56,777 bases of DNA, taken from positions 1-56,777 of the forward strand of contig VFZL01000026.1 in NCBI GenBank assembly GCA_016871175.1, read 5' to 3'. The translations under genes and the position numbers were made by a program. Shown piece by piece: positions 8,327 to 17,427 of this stretch. Every line of letters starts with the position of its first letter. Position 1 is the first letter of the stretch. This stretch comes from Acidimicrobiia bacterium. GTDB taxonomy: Bacteria; Acidobacteriota; Vicinamibacteria; Vicinamibacterales; CAVVIG01. The notes under the pieces were generated by a model. That model saw only the letters and a program-made list of their open reading frames with translations, had not been told where the DNA came from and ran no database searches.

Positions 8327-8932
8327 ATGGATATCAGTCTCGCAAAGCTGCCCTGGTACGCGCAGGTCACGGCGTTTGCCGTCCTGGGTGCGGCCGGCGT
8401 CGGAGCCTTCTACTGGTACTACGAGAAGGACGCGCGCGCCGAGATGCTCACGCGCCAGCAGCAGCTCTCCATGCTTCTGGCCGACGTAGCCAAGGGCCGC
8501 GATACGGCCGCGAAGCTGTCCGAGTTCCGCGCGCAGGTCGGCGAGCTCGAGGGACGCCTGGACAGCCTCCGCGCCGTGTTGCCGGAGGAGAAGGACGCCG
8601 CGGATCTGCTGCGCCGCATGCAGACCGTGGCGGCGCAGTCGAACCTCACGATCAAGAGCTTCCGACCGCAGCCCGTGGTGACCAAGCAACTGCACGCAGA
8701 GTGGCCGATCGCGCTCGAGCTCGATGGCACCTATCACAACCTGGCGGTCTTCTTCGAACGCGTCGGGAAGTTCACGCGCATCATCAACGTCAGCGATCTT
8801 GTGATCAAAGGCAAGAATCCGCCCGCGCCGAACTCCACCATCACGGCGAGCTGCGTGGCGACGACGTTCGTGCTTCTCGACAAGCCTGCGGCGCCCAAGC
8901 CGGGGGCGCAGCCCGCAAAGAAGGCGGCGTGA
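8327..8932 (+). CDS. pilO: Type IV pilus inner-membrane protein PilO
   Basis: PilO forms the periplasmic heterodimer with PilN. The 201-residue protein has a single N-terminal membrane helix (about 11-30, WYAQVTAFAVLGAAGVGAFY), a coiled coil with LPEEKDAADLLRRMQTVAAQ, and the ferredoxin-like periplasmic domain with LDGTYHNLAVFFERVGKFTRI, all typical of PilO. GAGGAG lies 10 nt before ATG 8327. It is intact, unlike pilN before it and pilP after it. The C-terminal tail is Ala/Pro/Lys-rich. Confidence 0.93.
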   Translation: MDISLAKLPWYAQVTAFAVLGAAGVGAFYWYYEKDARAEMLTRQQQLSMLLADVAKGRDTAAKLSEFRAQVGELEGRLDSLRAVLPEEKDAADLLRRMQTVAAQSNLTIKSFRPQPVVTKQLHAEWPIALELDGTYHNLAVFFERVGKFTRIINVSDLVIKGKNPPAPNSTITASCVATTFVLLDKPAAPKPGAQPAKKAA

Positions 8933-8933
8933 C

Positions 8934-9413
8934 ATGCGACTAGTGGTGTTCAGCCTCATCGCGCTCGGCGCGCCGGCGCTCGTCGCCGCGCAGGCCCCGG
9001 CCGGCGCGCCTGCGCCAGCCGCTGCAGCGCCGCCCGCAGCCGTCGTGCCGGCAACCGCGCCGACCGCCATGGATCACTACTCGTATCAGGCCGACGGACG
9101 CCGCGATCCGTTCCTCAGCCTGACCGCGAACACTGGTGAAAGCCGACGGCCCGAAGGCACCGTCGGCCTCGTCGTGACCGATCTCTCCGTGCGGGGAGTC
9201 ATGAAGTCGCGGGGCAGTTTGATCGCGATGGTGCAGGGACCCGACAAACGGGCATACGTGGTGCACGAAGGTGACAAGTTCCGGGACGGGGTGGTCAAGG
9301 CCATCACGCCCTAAGGTCTCGTCATCGTGCAGGAAGTCAACGATCCGCTGTCGCTCGTGAAACAGCGGGAGGTGCGCAAATTGTTGCGCTCAATAGAGGA
9401 CGGGAAGCAGTGA
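8934..9413 (+). pseudogene. pilP: PilP, interrupted by an in-frame ochre codon
   Basis: PilP is the periplasmic protein connecting PilN/PilO to the PilQ secretin. The frame has a hydrophobic signal region, an Ala/Pro-rich linker, then YQADGRRDPFLSL and the beta domain LVVTDLSVRGVMKSRG. TAA at 9312-9314 cuts it to 126 residues. The same frame continues with GLVIVQEVNDPLSLVKQREV to TGA 9411-9413, which is the conserved PilP end. That TGA overlaps the GTG of pilQ (GTGA at 9410-9413), confirming the original stop. A Gln codon (CAA) to TAA change would explain it. The lost 33 residues include the last strand of the conserved domain. Confidence 0.85.
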
Positions 9414-11341
9414 CTGCGACCAGGGGCTTTGCCCTCTTTCTCATCACGCTCGTATTGACGGGAACCCTAGCCGAGCGGCCCGGGGTAGCCGCCGGGGCTG
9501 CCGCGGTGCCGACGGTGCAGCTGAAGACCATCAGCGCTCGCCCGCACGCCGGTGGCACATCGTTGGTCGTTGAGACCAGCGAGCCCGCGCCGTACGTGGC
9601 ATCGCGGCCGGATCCACTGACCATCCTGCTCGACCTCCGCAACGTCGGTGGCGAGCGGTTGACCGATGCCGTCAGCCAGCCGGCCGGCGGTCCCATCGCG
9701 GGGATCGACGTGGAGGCGGCCGAGGCCATGGGGGCGCCGATCTCGCGCGTTCGCGTGCGCCTGGCGCGGCCGGCCGAGTATCAGGTCCGCAGCGAGCGGA
9801 ACACCATCGTGGTGGACTTCACGCAGCGGAAGGCCACGGCGACAAAGCAGCCGGCTCAGGCTGCCGCGCCGGCGGCGATCGATCCGATCGCGGCCTTGGG
9901 CCTCGATGCCTCCGCTCCACAGGCGAGACCGGCCGTGAAGGTCCAGGGAGCCACTCTGGCGCAAGCGCAGGATGCCGTGCAGGCGCCGGCTGGTGCTGCG
10001 TCGGGTGGTCCAACCGCCGAGCCCGCCGCGGGGGCGGGGGCGGCGACCGCGGTGACGGTCCAGACCCTGGGTGGACAGGGGCGCAACTACACGGGGAACC
10101 CGATCAGCCTCGACTTCCAGGGCGCCGACCTCCGGTCGGTGCTGCGGATGTTCTCGGAGATCAGCGGGCTGAACATCGTCATCGACCCGGCGGTGAGCGG
10201 CAACGTGGACGTGATGATGACCGACGTGCCTTGGGATCAGGCGCTCGACATGATCCTTCGCACCAACAAGCTCGGCTACATCCTCGAGGGGACGATCGTT
10301 CGCATCGCACCGCTCACCGTGCTGGCCGACGAAGAAATACAGCGGCGCAAGCTCCAGTCTGAGCAGGCGCTCGCCGGTGAGCTGAAGGTGATGACGAAGA
10401 CCCTCAGCTACGCGAAGGCGGAGGAGCTCGAGCAGCTCATCACGCGGAGTGCGCTCTCCCAGCGTGGCATCGTGCAGGTCGACAAGCGAACGAACACGAT
10501 GATCATCACGGACCTGCAGGAGCGGATCGTCACGGCCGAGTCGCTGCTCAACACGCTCGACACGCCGCAGCCGCAGGTGGAGATCGAAGCACGGATCGTG
10601 CAGACGACCAAGGACTTCGCCCGGGCGCTCGGCGTGCAGTGGGGCTTCGGCGCCCGTGCGGACGCCGCGCTTGGCAATACGACGAACTTAGCGTTCCCCA
10701 ATAGCGCGAACCTCGGCGGTCGCGCCGGCGCAACCGGCCAGCCGCCAGCACCCGGAGCGGTGAACCTTGCCGTCGGCGGTGCGCCGAGTGCGGTGGGCTT
10801 GGCGCTCGGCTCGATCAATGGCGCATTCAACCTCGACGTGGCGCTGTCGGCGCTCGAGAGGTCGGGCAACGGCAAGTTGTTGTCCACGCCGCGCATCTCG
10901 ACGCAGAACAACGTCGAAGCCGAGATCACCCAGGGTGTGCAGATCCCCGTGCAGACCACGGCGAACCAGACGACAACGGTGAGCTTCAAGGACGCCGCGC
11001 TCACGCTGCGAGTGATTCCGCAGATCACGGCCGCCGGCACCGTCATCATGAAGATCGCGGTGGAGAACGCCGCACCCGACTTCTCCCGGGCCGTCACCAC
11101 CGATGTCGGCACCGCAGCGCCGCCCATCAATACGCAACGGGCCAACACGACGGTGTTGCTGGCCGACGGGCAAACGACCGTCATTGGCGGCATCTACACG
11201 AGCCAGGAGCAGGCGTCCTCGGACCGGACGCCGGGCTTGAGCCGCGTGCCGTTCCTCAACTGGTTGTTCAAGCGTGACGCCGTCAACAATCAGAGCACCG
11301 AGCTCCTGATCTTCATCACGCCGCGTATCACGAAGGTATAG
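9410..11341 (+). CDS. pilQ: Type IV pilus secretin PilQ
   Basis: PilQ forms the outer-membrane channel through which the pilus passes. The 643-residue protein has a signal peptide, an AMIN-type region (about 30-135), an Ala-rich linker, the secretin/TonB short N-terminal domain with ISLDFQGADLRSVLRMFSEI, an N1-like domain with VDKRTNTMIITDL, and the C-terminal secretin domain with NGKLLSTPRIST and the end VPFLNWLFKRD and ELLIFITPRI. GTG 9410 overlaps the true end of pilP. It is intact. It could also serve a type II-like system, but the pilMNOP context settles the assignment. Confidence 0.95.
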   Translation: MTATRGFALFLITLVLTGTLAERPGVAAGAAAVPTVQLKTISARPHAGGTSLVVETSEPAPYVASRPDPLTILLDLRNVGGERLTDAVSQPAGGPIAGIDVEAAEAMGAPISRVRVRLARPAEYQVRSERNTIVVDFTQRKATATKQPAQAAAPAAIDPIAALGLDASAPQARPAVKVQGATLAQAQDAVQAPAGAASGGPTAEPAAGAGAATAVTVQTLGGQGRNYTGNPISLDFQGADLRSVLRMFSEISGLNIVIDPAVSGNVDVMMTDVPWDQALDMILRTNKLGYILEGTIVRIAPLTVLADEEIQRRKLQSEQALAGELKVMTKTLSYAKAEELEQLITRSALSQRGIVQVDKRTNTMIITDLQERIVTAESLLNTLDTPQPQVEIEARIVQTTKDFARALGVQWGFGARADAALGNTTNLAFPNSANLGGRAGATGQPPAPGAVNLAVGGAPSAVGLALGSINGAFNLDVALSALERSGNGKLLSTPRISTQNNVEAEITQGVQIPVQTTANQTTTVSFKDAALTLRVIPQITAAGTVIMKIAVENAAPDFSRAVTTDVGTAAPPINTQRANTTVLLADGQTTVIGGIYTSQEQASSDRTPGLSRVPFLNWLFKRDAVNNQSTELLIFITPRITKV

Positions 11342-11346
11342 TCGAC

Positions 11347-11968
11347 ATGACGCAGATGCGATTTGGTTCACGATTTCTTGCGCTGGCGCTGCTGGGCAGC
11401 AGTGCCGCTTCCTGTGGCGACGTGGCTCGACAGGGCCAGGCGCCCGTCTACCTCGTGATCGAGAACCTGACCGCGAAAAGGGGCGGCGGCAGCGTCGTCG
11501 AAGAGGGCAGCTTCCTGAATTCGGACGTGATCACCAATGTCACGTCGCCGGCTCCGTGCACACCCGAGAATCCGTGCCCGACCATCTTCAACGATGTGGG
11601 CAGGGCGTCGTTCGTGGTGCGGATGAAAGACATCACCGTGTCGCCGACGTCCAACAACTCAGTGACTATCAACCGCTACCGCGTCGTCTATCGGCGTGCC
11701 GACGGTCGCAACACGCAGGGCGTGGACGTGCCCTATGCGTGGGAGGGGGCCGCCACCGTGACGGTCCCTGAGGGTGGCAACGCCAGCATGGGTTTCGAGC
11801 TCGTGCGGCACGCGGCCAAACGGGAGTCCCCCCCTCATCCAGCTCCGTAACAGCGCAACGATCATCACGACGATCGCGGACGTGACCTTCTACGGCACCG
11901 ATCGCGTGGGCAACGACATCTCGGTGACCGGCTCCATTCAAGTCGACTTCGGCAACTTTGGGGATTGA
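11347..11968 (+). pseudogene. Probable lipoprotein, frameshifted at a C7 run
   Basis: The protein begins MTQMRFGSRFLALALLGSSA followed by ASCGD, a lipoprotein-like signal with Cys near residue 23. The body is a beta-rich domain with no family I recognise. Reading runs into TAA at 11850 after a run of seven C (11828-11834). With six C the frame would continue SPLIQLRNSATIITTIADV and end GSIQVDFGNFGD at TGA 11966-11968, giving about 206 residues. The second part has clear beta-strand character and ends 7 nt before the next gene, so it is the real C terminus. It lies 5 nt after pilQ, so probably a pilus- or envelope-associated outer-membrane lipoprotein. Confidence 0.7.
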
Positions 11969-11975
11969 TAGCGCC

Positions 11976-12992
11976 ATGAAGGCAGTCTCTCGCTACACGT
12001 TTCTCGCAGCGATCGCGGTGAGCGCCGCATGCACGGTCCACGGCGTGGACGTGCCGCCCGGGTCGGGCCCCTCCGAGCTCGCTCTCTCGGTGACCATCAC
12101 TGCCACGCCGGACCACGTGCCGCAGGACGGCGGATCGCAGTCGTCGATTGCCGTCATCGCCAAGGGGCCCGACGGTAAGGCCGTGTCGGGCCAGGCGTTT
12201 CTCATGGAGACCGCCGTCAACGGCGTCAGACAGGACTACGGGCTGCTGTCGGCCCGGAACGTCGTGACCAACGCAGACGGTCGCGCGTCCCTCATCTACA
12301 CGGCTCCCCCGCCGCCGCCAGTCCAGGGGAACGGGAATCTGCTCACGATCTACGCCACGCCGATCGGCTCGAACTACCGGACGGCGAACAACTACACCGC
12401 GGAGCTGCGCTTGACGCCTGTCGGTGTGTATCAGCCGCCGGCCAGCGCGCCAAGGGCGCAGTTCACCGTGTCGCCGACCCCGGTCAACGCAGGTGTCTCG
12501 GCGATCTTCGACGCCTCCTCGAGCTGTGCCACTCAGAGCACGTGCAGCAACACGGCCGGCATCACGTCGTTCGCCTGGAACTTCGGCGACGGCACGACGG
12601 GTATCGGTCAGACCTCGTCACACGTCTTCAGTACGGCGGGCACCTACACCGTCGTGTTGACCGTGACGAACGATCGTGGCTTGAGCAGCTCGACGACCCA
12701 GGCGGTCACGGTGAGCCCGACCGCGGGCCCAACTGCGGCCTTCGTCGTGTCGCCGACGCCTCCGCGTGTCGGCTTGACGCTGAATTTCAACGCGGACATC
12801 TCGACGGCAGGCCCGGGTCGGAGGATCACGCAGTACAGCTGGAACTTCGGTGACGGCACTCCAGGCACGACGACCGGGTTCCTGACGCAGCACACCTACA
12901 CGGCCACGGGCACGTATACGGTGGTTCTCAGCGTCATGGACGACCTGGGTCAGAAAGCCACGACGACTCAGACGCTCACGGTGGCGCCGTAG
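11976..12992 (+). CDS. Lipoprotein with Ig-like and two PKD domains
   Basis: The 338-residue protein starts with a signal ending SAACTV (lipid-modified Cys near residue 20). A bacterial Ig-like domain follows (about 30-150; VTITATPDHVPQDGGSQSSI, then NADGRASLIYTAP). Two PKD domains come next (about 160-250 and 253-338), each with the signature WNFGDGT and a final YTVVLTVTND or YTVVLSVMDD. Such modules usually bind carbohydrate or protein at the cell surface. ATG 11976 is used; an upstream TTG is possible. Its place in the pilus operon suggests a surface partner of the pilus, but no direct evidence is visible. Confidence 0.8.
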   Translation: MKAVSRYTFLAAIAVSAACTVHGVDVPPGSGPSELALSVTITATPDHVPQDGGSQSSIAVIAKGPDGKAVSGQAFLMETAVNGVRQDYGLLSARNVVTNADGRASLIYTAPPPPPVQGNGNLLTIYATPIGSNYRTANNYTAELRLTPVGVYQPPASAPRAQFTVSPTPVNAGVSAIFDASSSCATQSTCSNTAGITSFAWNFGDGTTGIGQTSSHVFSTAGTYTVVLTVTNDRGLSSSTTQAVTVSPTAGPTAAFVVSPTPPRVGLTLNFNADISTAGPGRRITQYSWNFGDGTPGTTTGFLTQHTYTATGTYTVVLSVMDDLGQKATTTQTLTVAP

Positions 12993-12997
12993 GCGAC

Positions 12998-13716
12998 ATG
13001 CCTGAGCAGCTCCCGCGCATCGACGACCTTCGACGTCGGGTCCAGCAGGACCCGGCGTCGATCGCCTTCGCGCAGCTCGCCGAGGAATACCGTCGGGTTG
13101 GCGCGTTCGAGAGCGCGGTCTGTCGGGCAGGTCTCGCCAGGCATCCAGGCTACCTCTCTGCCAGGGTGACCCTGGGTCGCGCGCTTCTCGAACTCGGACA
13201 GATCGAAGCCGCACACGACGAACTACAGGCGGCCCTTGCCGGATCGCCTGACAACCAGGCCGCGCTTCGTGGCCTTGGAGAAGTGTTCCATCGGCGCGGG
13301 GACCTGCCCGAGGCCCTCGCGCACTACCGCCGGGCGCTCGGTCTGGCTCGCCACGATCCAGATCTCCGGCAGCTGGTCGCCCAGCTGACCCACGCGATCA
13401 CTCGTCTGCCATCTCGAACAGCAACGACCACGCCCGTGACGCCGGAGGCGGAGCCGGCCGGCCTGCTCACCCTCGAACGATTGACTCAGGAACTGCAGCA
13501 GACCGGGCTGCGGGCGCCTGCCGACCGGCCGAAAGGAAGAAAGGAAGCACGGCTGGGTCGACCAGTGGTACAGTCGCCACAGTTCAGCCGTCGGAGGTGC
13601 GACGGGAGTCCGCGCGTGATGAGCCCCTTCGGGCTGCGGACGACCAGGCTACCTTGGCGAAGCTGGACGGCTGGTTGACGGCCATCAATGGCTTCCGCGC
13701 CGAGCGACGCGCTTAG
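12998..13716 (+). pseudogene. TPR protein, frameshifted near the C terminus
   Basis: The protein has tetratricopeptide repeats (FAQLAEEYRRVGAFESAVC, LGRALLELGQIEAAHDELQ, LGEVFHRRGDLPEALAHYRR), as in helper proteins of pilus assembly. The first frame runs to TGA at 13676-13678, but its last 45 or so codons read as noise. In the -1 frame the sequence from about 13548 gives TSGTVATVQPSEVRRE and [19 protein letters not shown], ending at TAG 13714-13716, a sensible C terminus. A single-base deletion in or near the purine run 13531-13547 would explain the switch. The restored protein is about 239 residues. The end overlaps the next gene by 29 nt. Confidence 0.7.
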
Positions 13717-14827
13717 ACGACGACACGACAACGTCCGTGCCGCCCTGACCGGGGCATCGCTTGACGCGTTGGTCGTCACCTCGCTCCCGAACATCCTCTA
13801 CCTGACGAACTTCGCTGGCAGCGCCGCGATCGTCGTACTGGATCGCGAGCGGATACGTTTCCTCACCGACTCGCGATACGTCGCCGCTATCGCGGATACA
13901 CGGGGCAAGCCGTACGAGTGCCCCGACCTCGAGATGACGGTAGTCGCCGGGTCGTACGACGTCAGGCTCGCCGAAGCGTTGGGCCCTTATCGCGCGGCCC
14001 GCGTGGGGTTCGAGAGCGCGCATCTCTCCGTGGCCCGCTACAACTGGCTGGCTCGGACCCTCACAGCTGATGGCGCGCCGAATCCGCTTGCGCCGACCGA
14101 AGGCGTGGTCGAGGAGGCGCGCGTCCGGAAGGATGCATACGAGGTGAGCGTGCTTCGAGAGGCGGGGCATCGCCTGTCGGCGGTGGCTTCCAGTGTGTAC
14201 TCCCTCGTACGCGCGGGTCGAAGCGAGCGAGACGTTGCTGCGGACATCGACTGGCATCTGCGTCGCGCCGGCTTCCAACGCCCGGCCTTCGAGACCATCG
14301 TTGGCAGTGGGCCCCACGCCGCACTTCCACACGCGAGGCCCTCTGGGCGAATAATAGGCGAAGGCGACTTGGTCGTGCTGGACTTCGGCGGCGTCCACGG
14401 CTCATACTGCGTCGACCTGACCCGAACGGTCGCTGTAGGTAAGCCCTCCGACCGAGCCCGTCAGGTCCACGAAGCGGTAAGGCAAGCGCAGGCCCGGGCG
14501 ATCGCAGCGATTCGCCCGGGGGTGTCCCGGTTCGACATCGACGCGGCGGCCCGGTCCGCGCTGGCTGAGCAGGGGATGGCCGAGGCGTTTGGCCACGGGA
14601 CGGGGCATGGGCTAGGGATCGAGGTCCACGAGGATCCTCGCGTCGTGCAACGGAGGCCGGGCGTCGACACGCGTCACGAGGCGGTAGACACAGGCATGGT
14701 GTTCACGGTTGAACCGGGGGCGTATTTCCCAGGGTGGGGAGGGGCCAGGATCGAAGACGACGTCGTGGTCACCGACCAAGGCGCAGAGCTCCTGACGATG
14801 GTGACGAACGAGCTGCTCGAGCTGTGA
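13688..14827 (+). CDS. pepP: M24-family Xaa-Pro aminopeptidase
   Basis: This is a metallopeptidase of the pita-bread fold that removes N-terminal residues before proline. The 379 residues include an N-terminal creatinase-like domain (about 1-130; [20 protein letters not shown]) and the catalytic domain. Its metal ligands are visible in [20 protein letters not shown] (two Asp), [14 protein letters not shown] (His) and [20 protein letters not shown] (two Glu). The start overlaps the end of the TPR gene. It precedes accB, a frequent pairing. PepQ-type prolidase activity is an alternative. Confidence 0.9.
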   Translation: MASAPSDALRRRHDNVRAALTGASLDALVVTSLPNILYLTNFAGSAAIVVLDRERIRFLTDSRYVAAIADTRGKPYECPDLEMTVVAGSYDVRLAEALGPYRAARVGFESAHLSVARYNWLARTLTADGAPNPLAPTEGVVEEARVRKDAYEVSVLREAGHRLSAVASSVYSLVRAGRSERDVAADIDWHLRRAGFQRPAFETIVGSGPHAALPHARPSGRIIGEGDLVVLDFGGVHGSYCVDLTRTVAVGKPSDRARQVHEAVRQAQARAIAAIRPGVSRFDIDAAARSALAEQGMAEAFGHGTGHGLGIEVHEDPRVVQRRPGVDTRHEAVDTGMVFTVEPGAYFPGWGGARIEDDVVVTDQGAELLTMVTNELLEL

Positions 14828-14842
14828 CCAGCCCCTGAATCC

Positions 14843-15349
14843 ATGGATCTCGATCAACTGAAGCAGATCCTGCGTCTGGTGCAGGACCACGGGTTGTCTG
14901 AGCTCGAGATCGAACACGAGGGGCTTCGACTGCGCGTGCGCAGGGATGGTGCGGGGCCGGGCGTCACGCCCTCGGCGGCGTTGGCGGGTCCGTCCGCCCT
15001 GTATCCCCTTCCGCCTGAAGCCGCGGCGTCGGGGGTGTGGCCAGCGTCGGGAGTGCTCCCGACCGGAGTCGCCACCCCAGCCTCGGATGCGGCCGACACC
15101 GAGCTCGAGCTCGCGGTGGTGAAGTCCCCGATCGTCGGGACGTTCTATCGGTCACCAGAGCCTACCGCGCCGGCCTTTGTCGAGGTCGGGAGCACGGTGA
15201 AGAAGGGCCAGGTCCTGTGCATCATCGAAGCGATGAAGCTCCTGAATGAAATCGACTCGGGGTACGACGGAGAAGTCGTCAACGTCTACGTGGAGAACGG
15301 TCAGCCTGTGCAGTACGGCGAGCGACTGTTCGCGATTCGGACGAAGTAG
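14843..15349 (+). CDS. accB: Biotin carboxyl carrier protein of acetyl-CoA carboxylase
   Basis: BCCP carries the biotin that shuttles carboxyl groups to acetyl-CoA in fatty acid synthesis. The 168-residue protein has the N-terminal dimerisation segment ([20 protein letters not shown]), a Pro/Ala-rich linker (about 45-85) and the biotinyl domain with EAMKLLNEI, whose Lys is biotinylated, and the thumb-containing [13 protein letters not shown]. It is followed by accC after 15 nt, the standard accBC operon. Confidence 0.97.
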   Translation: MDLDQLKQILRLVQDHGLSELEIEHEGLRLRVRRDGAGPGVTPSAALAGPSALYPLPPEAAASGVWPASGVLPTGVATPASDAADTELELAVVKSPIVGTFYRSPEPTAPAFVEVGSTVKKGQVLCIIEAMKLLNEIDSGYDGEVVNVYVENGQPVQYGERLFAIRTK

Positions 15350-15364
15350 CGCCGAGGCGCATTC

Positions 15365-16741
15365 ATGTTCAAGAAGATTCTGATTGCGAACCGGGGCGAG
15401 GTCGCGATGCGCGTCATCTTCGCGTGTCGCGAGCTGGGTATCAAGACCGTGGCGATCTACTCGGAGGCGGATGAGCATTCCCTACACGTGCGCTTTGCCG
15501 ACGAGGATATTTGCATCGGCCCGGCGTGCAGCACCGACAGCTATCTGAACGTGCCGGCGGTCATCAGCGCGGCGGAAATCACGGGAGCCGACGCGATCCA
15601 TCCCGGATACGGCTTCCTTTCCGAGAGCGCCTATCTTGCCGAGGTCTGCGAGGCCTGTCACATTCGCTTCATCGGGCCCGATCCGCAAGTGATCCGCTTG
15701 ATGGGGGACAAGGCGCGCGCGCGGCGCGTCATGAAGAAGGCGGGCGTGCCCGTGCTGCCGGGGAGCGATGGACCGATCGATAGCGAAGATCGTGCGCTCA
15801 AGCTCGCGAAGGAGATCGGCTACCCCGTGATCGTCAAGGCAACGGCCGGTGGTGGAGGCCGGGGCATGCGCGTCGTGCGGATTGCGGCGGAGCTGCCGAC
15901 CGCCGTCAAGACGGCGCGGCGGGAGGCGGAAGCCGCGTTTGGCCTGCCGGACGTGTACCTCGAGAAGTACGTCGAGTCCCCGAGACACATCGAGTTCCAG
16001 ATTCTCGGCGACCAATTCGGGAACCTGATTCACCTCGGGGAACGTGAGTGCTCAATCCAGCGCCGCCACCAGAAGCTGCTCGAGGAGTCCCCCTCTCGCG
16101 CGCTCACCGACAAAATGCGCCGAAAAATGGGGCACATCGTCATCGATGCGGCAAAAGCGGTCCAGTACACGAACGCCGGGACGTTCGAGTTTCTGATGGA
16201 TCCCCGGGGGCACTTCTACTTCATGGAGGCGAACACACGCCTCCAAGTCGAGCACCCGGTCACTGAGATGGTGACGGGCATGGACATCGTCAAGGAGCAG
16301 ATTCGGATCGCGGCGGGAGAGGCGCTGTCGATCAAGCAGAGCGACGTCACGTTCACCGGGCATTCTATCGAGTGCCGGATCAATGCCGAGGATCCCGAGA
16401 CGTTCACACCCTCGCCGGGCGTGATACACGTGTTCAGCATTCCCGGTGGCCCCGGTGTCCGAGTCGAGACGCTCGCGCATACCGACTGCACTATCTCGCC
16501 GTACTACGACTCGCTCATCGCGAAGATCATCGTCCACGGTCGTGACCGCGCCGAAGCCATCGCGCGGATGCGCCGCGTGCTCGAGATGGCCGTGATCGAG
16601 GGCATCAAGACCTCCATTCCGCTCCACTTGAAGATTCTCGATGACCCCGACTTCATCGCCGGCCAGTGCGGCACGTCGTTCATGGAGCGATTCCTGGCAC
16701 GGCCGCGAACCTCCGGCGGGCGCTTCGCTGAAGCGGTGTGA
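15365..16741 (+). CDS. accC: Biotin carboxylase of acetyl-CoA carboxylase
   Basis: AccC carboxylates the biotin on AccB using ATP and bicarbonate. The 458 residues begin [20 protein letters not shown]. They show the ATP-grasp glycine loop [14 protein letters not shown], the [19 protein letters not shown] and [19 protein letters not shown] segments and the catalytic [20 protein letters not shown]. The stop overlaps the GTG of the next gene. No accA or accD is in the window. Confidence 0.98.
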   Translation: MFKKILIANRGEVAMRVIFACRELGIKTVAIYSEADEHSLHVRFADEDICIGPACSTDSYLNVPAVISAAEITGADAIHPGYGFLSESAYLAEVCEACHIRFIGPDPQVIRLMGDKARARRVMKKAGVPVLPGSDGPIDSEDRALKLAKEIGYPVIVKATAGGGGRGMRVVRIAAELPTAVKTARREAEAAFGLPDVYLEKYVESPRHIEFQILGDQFGNLIHLGERECSIQRRHQKLLEESPSRALTDKMRRKMGHIVIDAAKAVQYTNAGTFEFLMDPRGHFYFMEANTRLQVEHPVTEMVTGMDIVKEQIRIAAGEALSIKQSDVTFTGHSIECRINAEDPETFTPSPGVIHVFSIPGGPGVRVETLAHTDCTISPYYDSLIAKIIVHGRDRAEAIARMRRVLEMAVIEGIKTSIPLHLKILDDPDFIAGQCGTSFMERFLARPRTSGGRFAEAV

Positions 16742-17382
16742 TCGGTCATTGGTCGTCGTCTCGTCTCTATGTCATCTGCGACGCTGATGCCTGCGCCGGC
16801 GCAGGGTGGTCGGTTGTCGACTTCGCGCGGGCCTGCCTCGATGGCGGCGCCACGCTCCTCCAGGTGCGGGCCAAGGAGCTTCCGGGCGGCTTGTTCCTCG
16901 ACGTGGCGGCAGCAGTCGTCGACGTGGCGAGAGAGGCGAGAGCCCTTGTCATCGTGAACGACCGCGCCGATGTCGCGGCGGCGGCGGGCGCAGGGGGTGT
17001 TCACGTCGGCCAGGAGGATCTGCCGCCGCTCGCAGTGCGGAGGCTGGTCGGTCCGTCCTCCGTCGTGGGTGTCTCCACTCATTCAGACGCACAGCTGCGC
17101 TCGGCCCTCGATCAGCCGATTCAGTACGCGGCCGTCGGCCCCGTCTTCGGCAGCACGACCAAGGAGACCGGTTACGAGGCGCGCGGCCTGGAAGCGGTTC
17201 GGGAGGCAGCGTCCATCACGGTGCCACGGCAACTGCCTCTCGTGGCGATCGGCGGGATCACGCTGGCGCGCGCCGCTTCAGTGATTGCCGCCGGCGCGCA
17301 GTCCGTCGCGGTGATCTCGGACCTGCTGTCGACCGGACGGCCCGCTGAGCGCGTTCGAGCATTCCTGTCGGCGTTGTCCTAG
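16738..17382 (+). CDS. thiE: Thiamine-phosphate synthase
   Basis: ThiE joins HMP-diphosphate and thiazole phosphate to make thiamine phosphate. The 214-residue TIM barrel shows [11 protein letters not shown] (diphosphate site), [45 protein letters not shown] and [11 protein letters not shown], the ordered ThiE signatures. GTG 16738 overlaps the accC stop (GTGA), so translation is coupled. A TenI-type protein is the main alternative, but the diphosphate-binding Lys and Arg positions look kept. Confidence 0.88.
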   Translation: MIGHWSSSRLYVICDADACAGAGWSVVDFARACLDGGATLLQVRAKELPGGLFLDVAAAVVDVAREARALVIVNDRADVAAAAGAGGVHVGQEDLPPLAVRRLVGPSSVVGVSTHSDAQLRSALDQPIQYAAVGPVFGSTTKETGYEARGLEAVREAASITVPRQLPLVAIGGITLARAASVIAAGAQSVAVISDLLSTGRPAERVRAFLSALS

Positions 17383-17401
17383 CCGTCCGGCCGGCTACAA
17401 T
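17374..17401 (+). promoter_or_regulatory. Promoter before the K+ channel gene
   Basis: TTGTCC (17374-17379), 16 nt, TACAAT (17396-17401). Initiation near 17408 would leave a leader of about 20 nt to ATG 17428. The upstream in-frame TTG at 17401 is part of the -10 and cannot be the start on this transcript. Confidence 0.55.
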
Positions 17402-17427
17402 TGGACGCCGCCCTGGCGAACCTCCCG

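Noticed and set aside
7881-9314. Stop-codon recoding to explain in-frame TAG and TAA in pilN and pilP
   Set aside because: Many other genes in the window use TAG, TAA and TGA as ordinary stops, and two different stops are involved, so a reassigned code does not fit.
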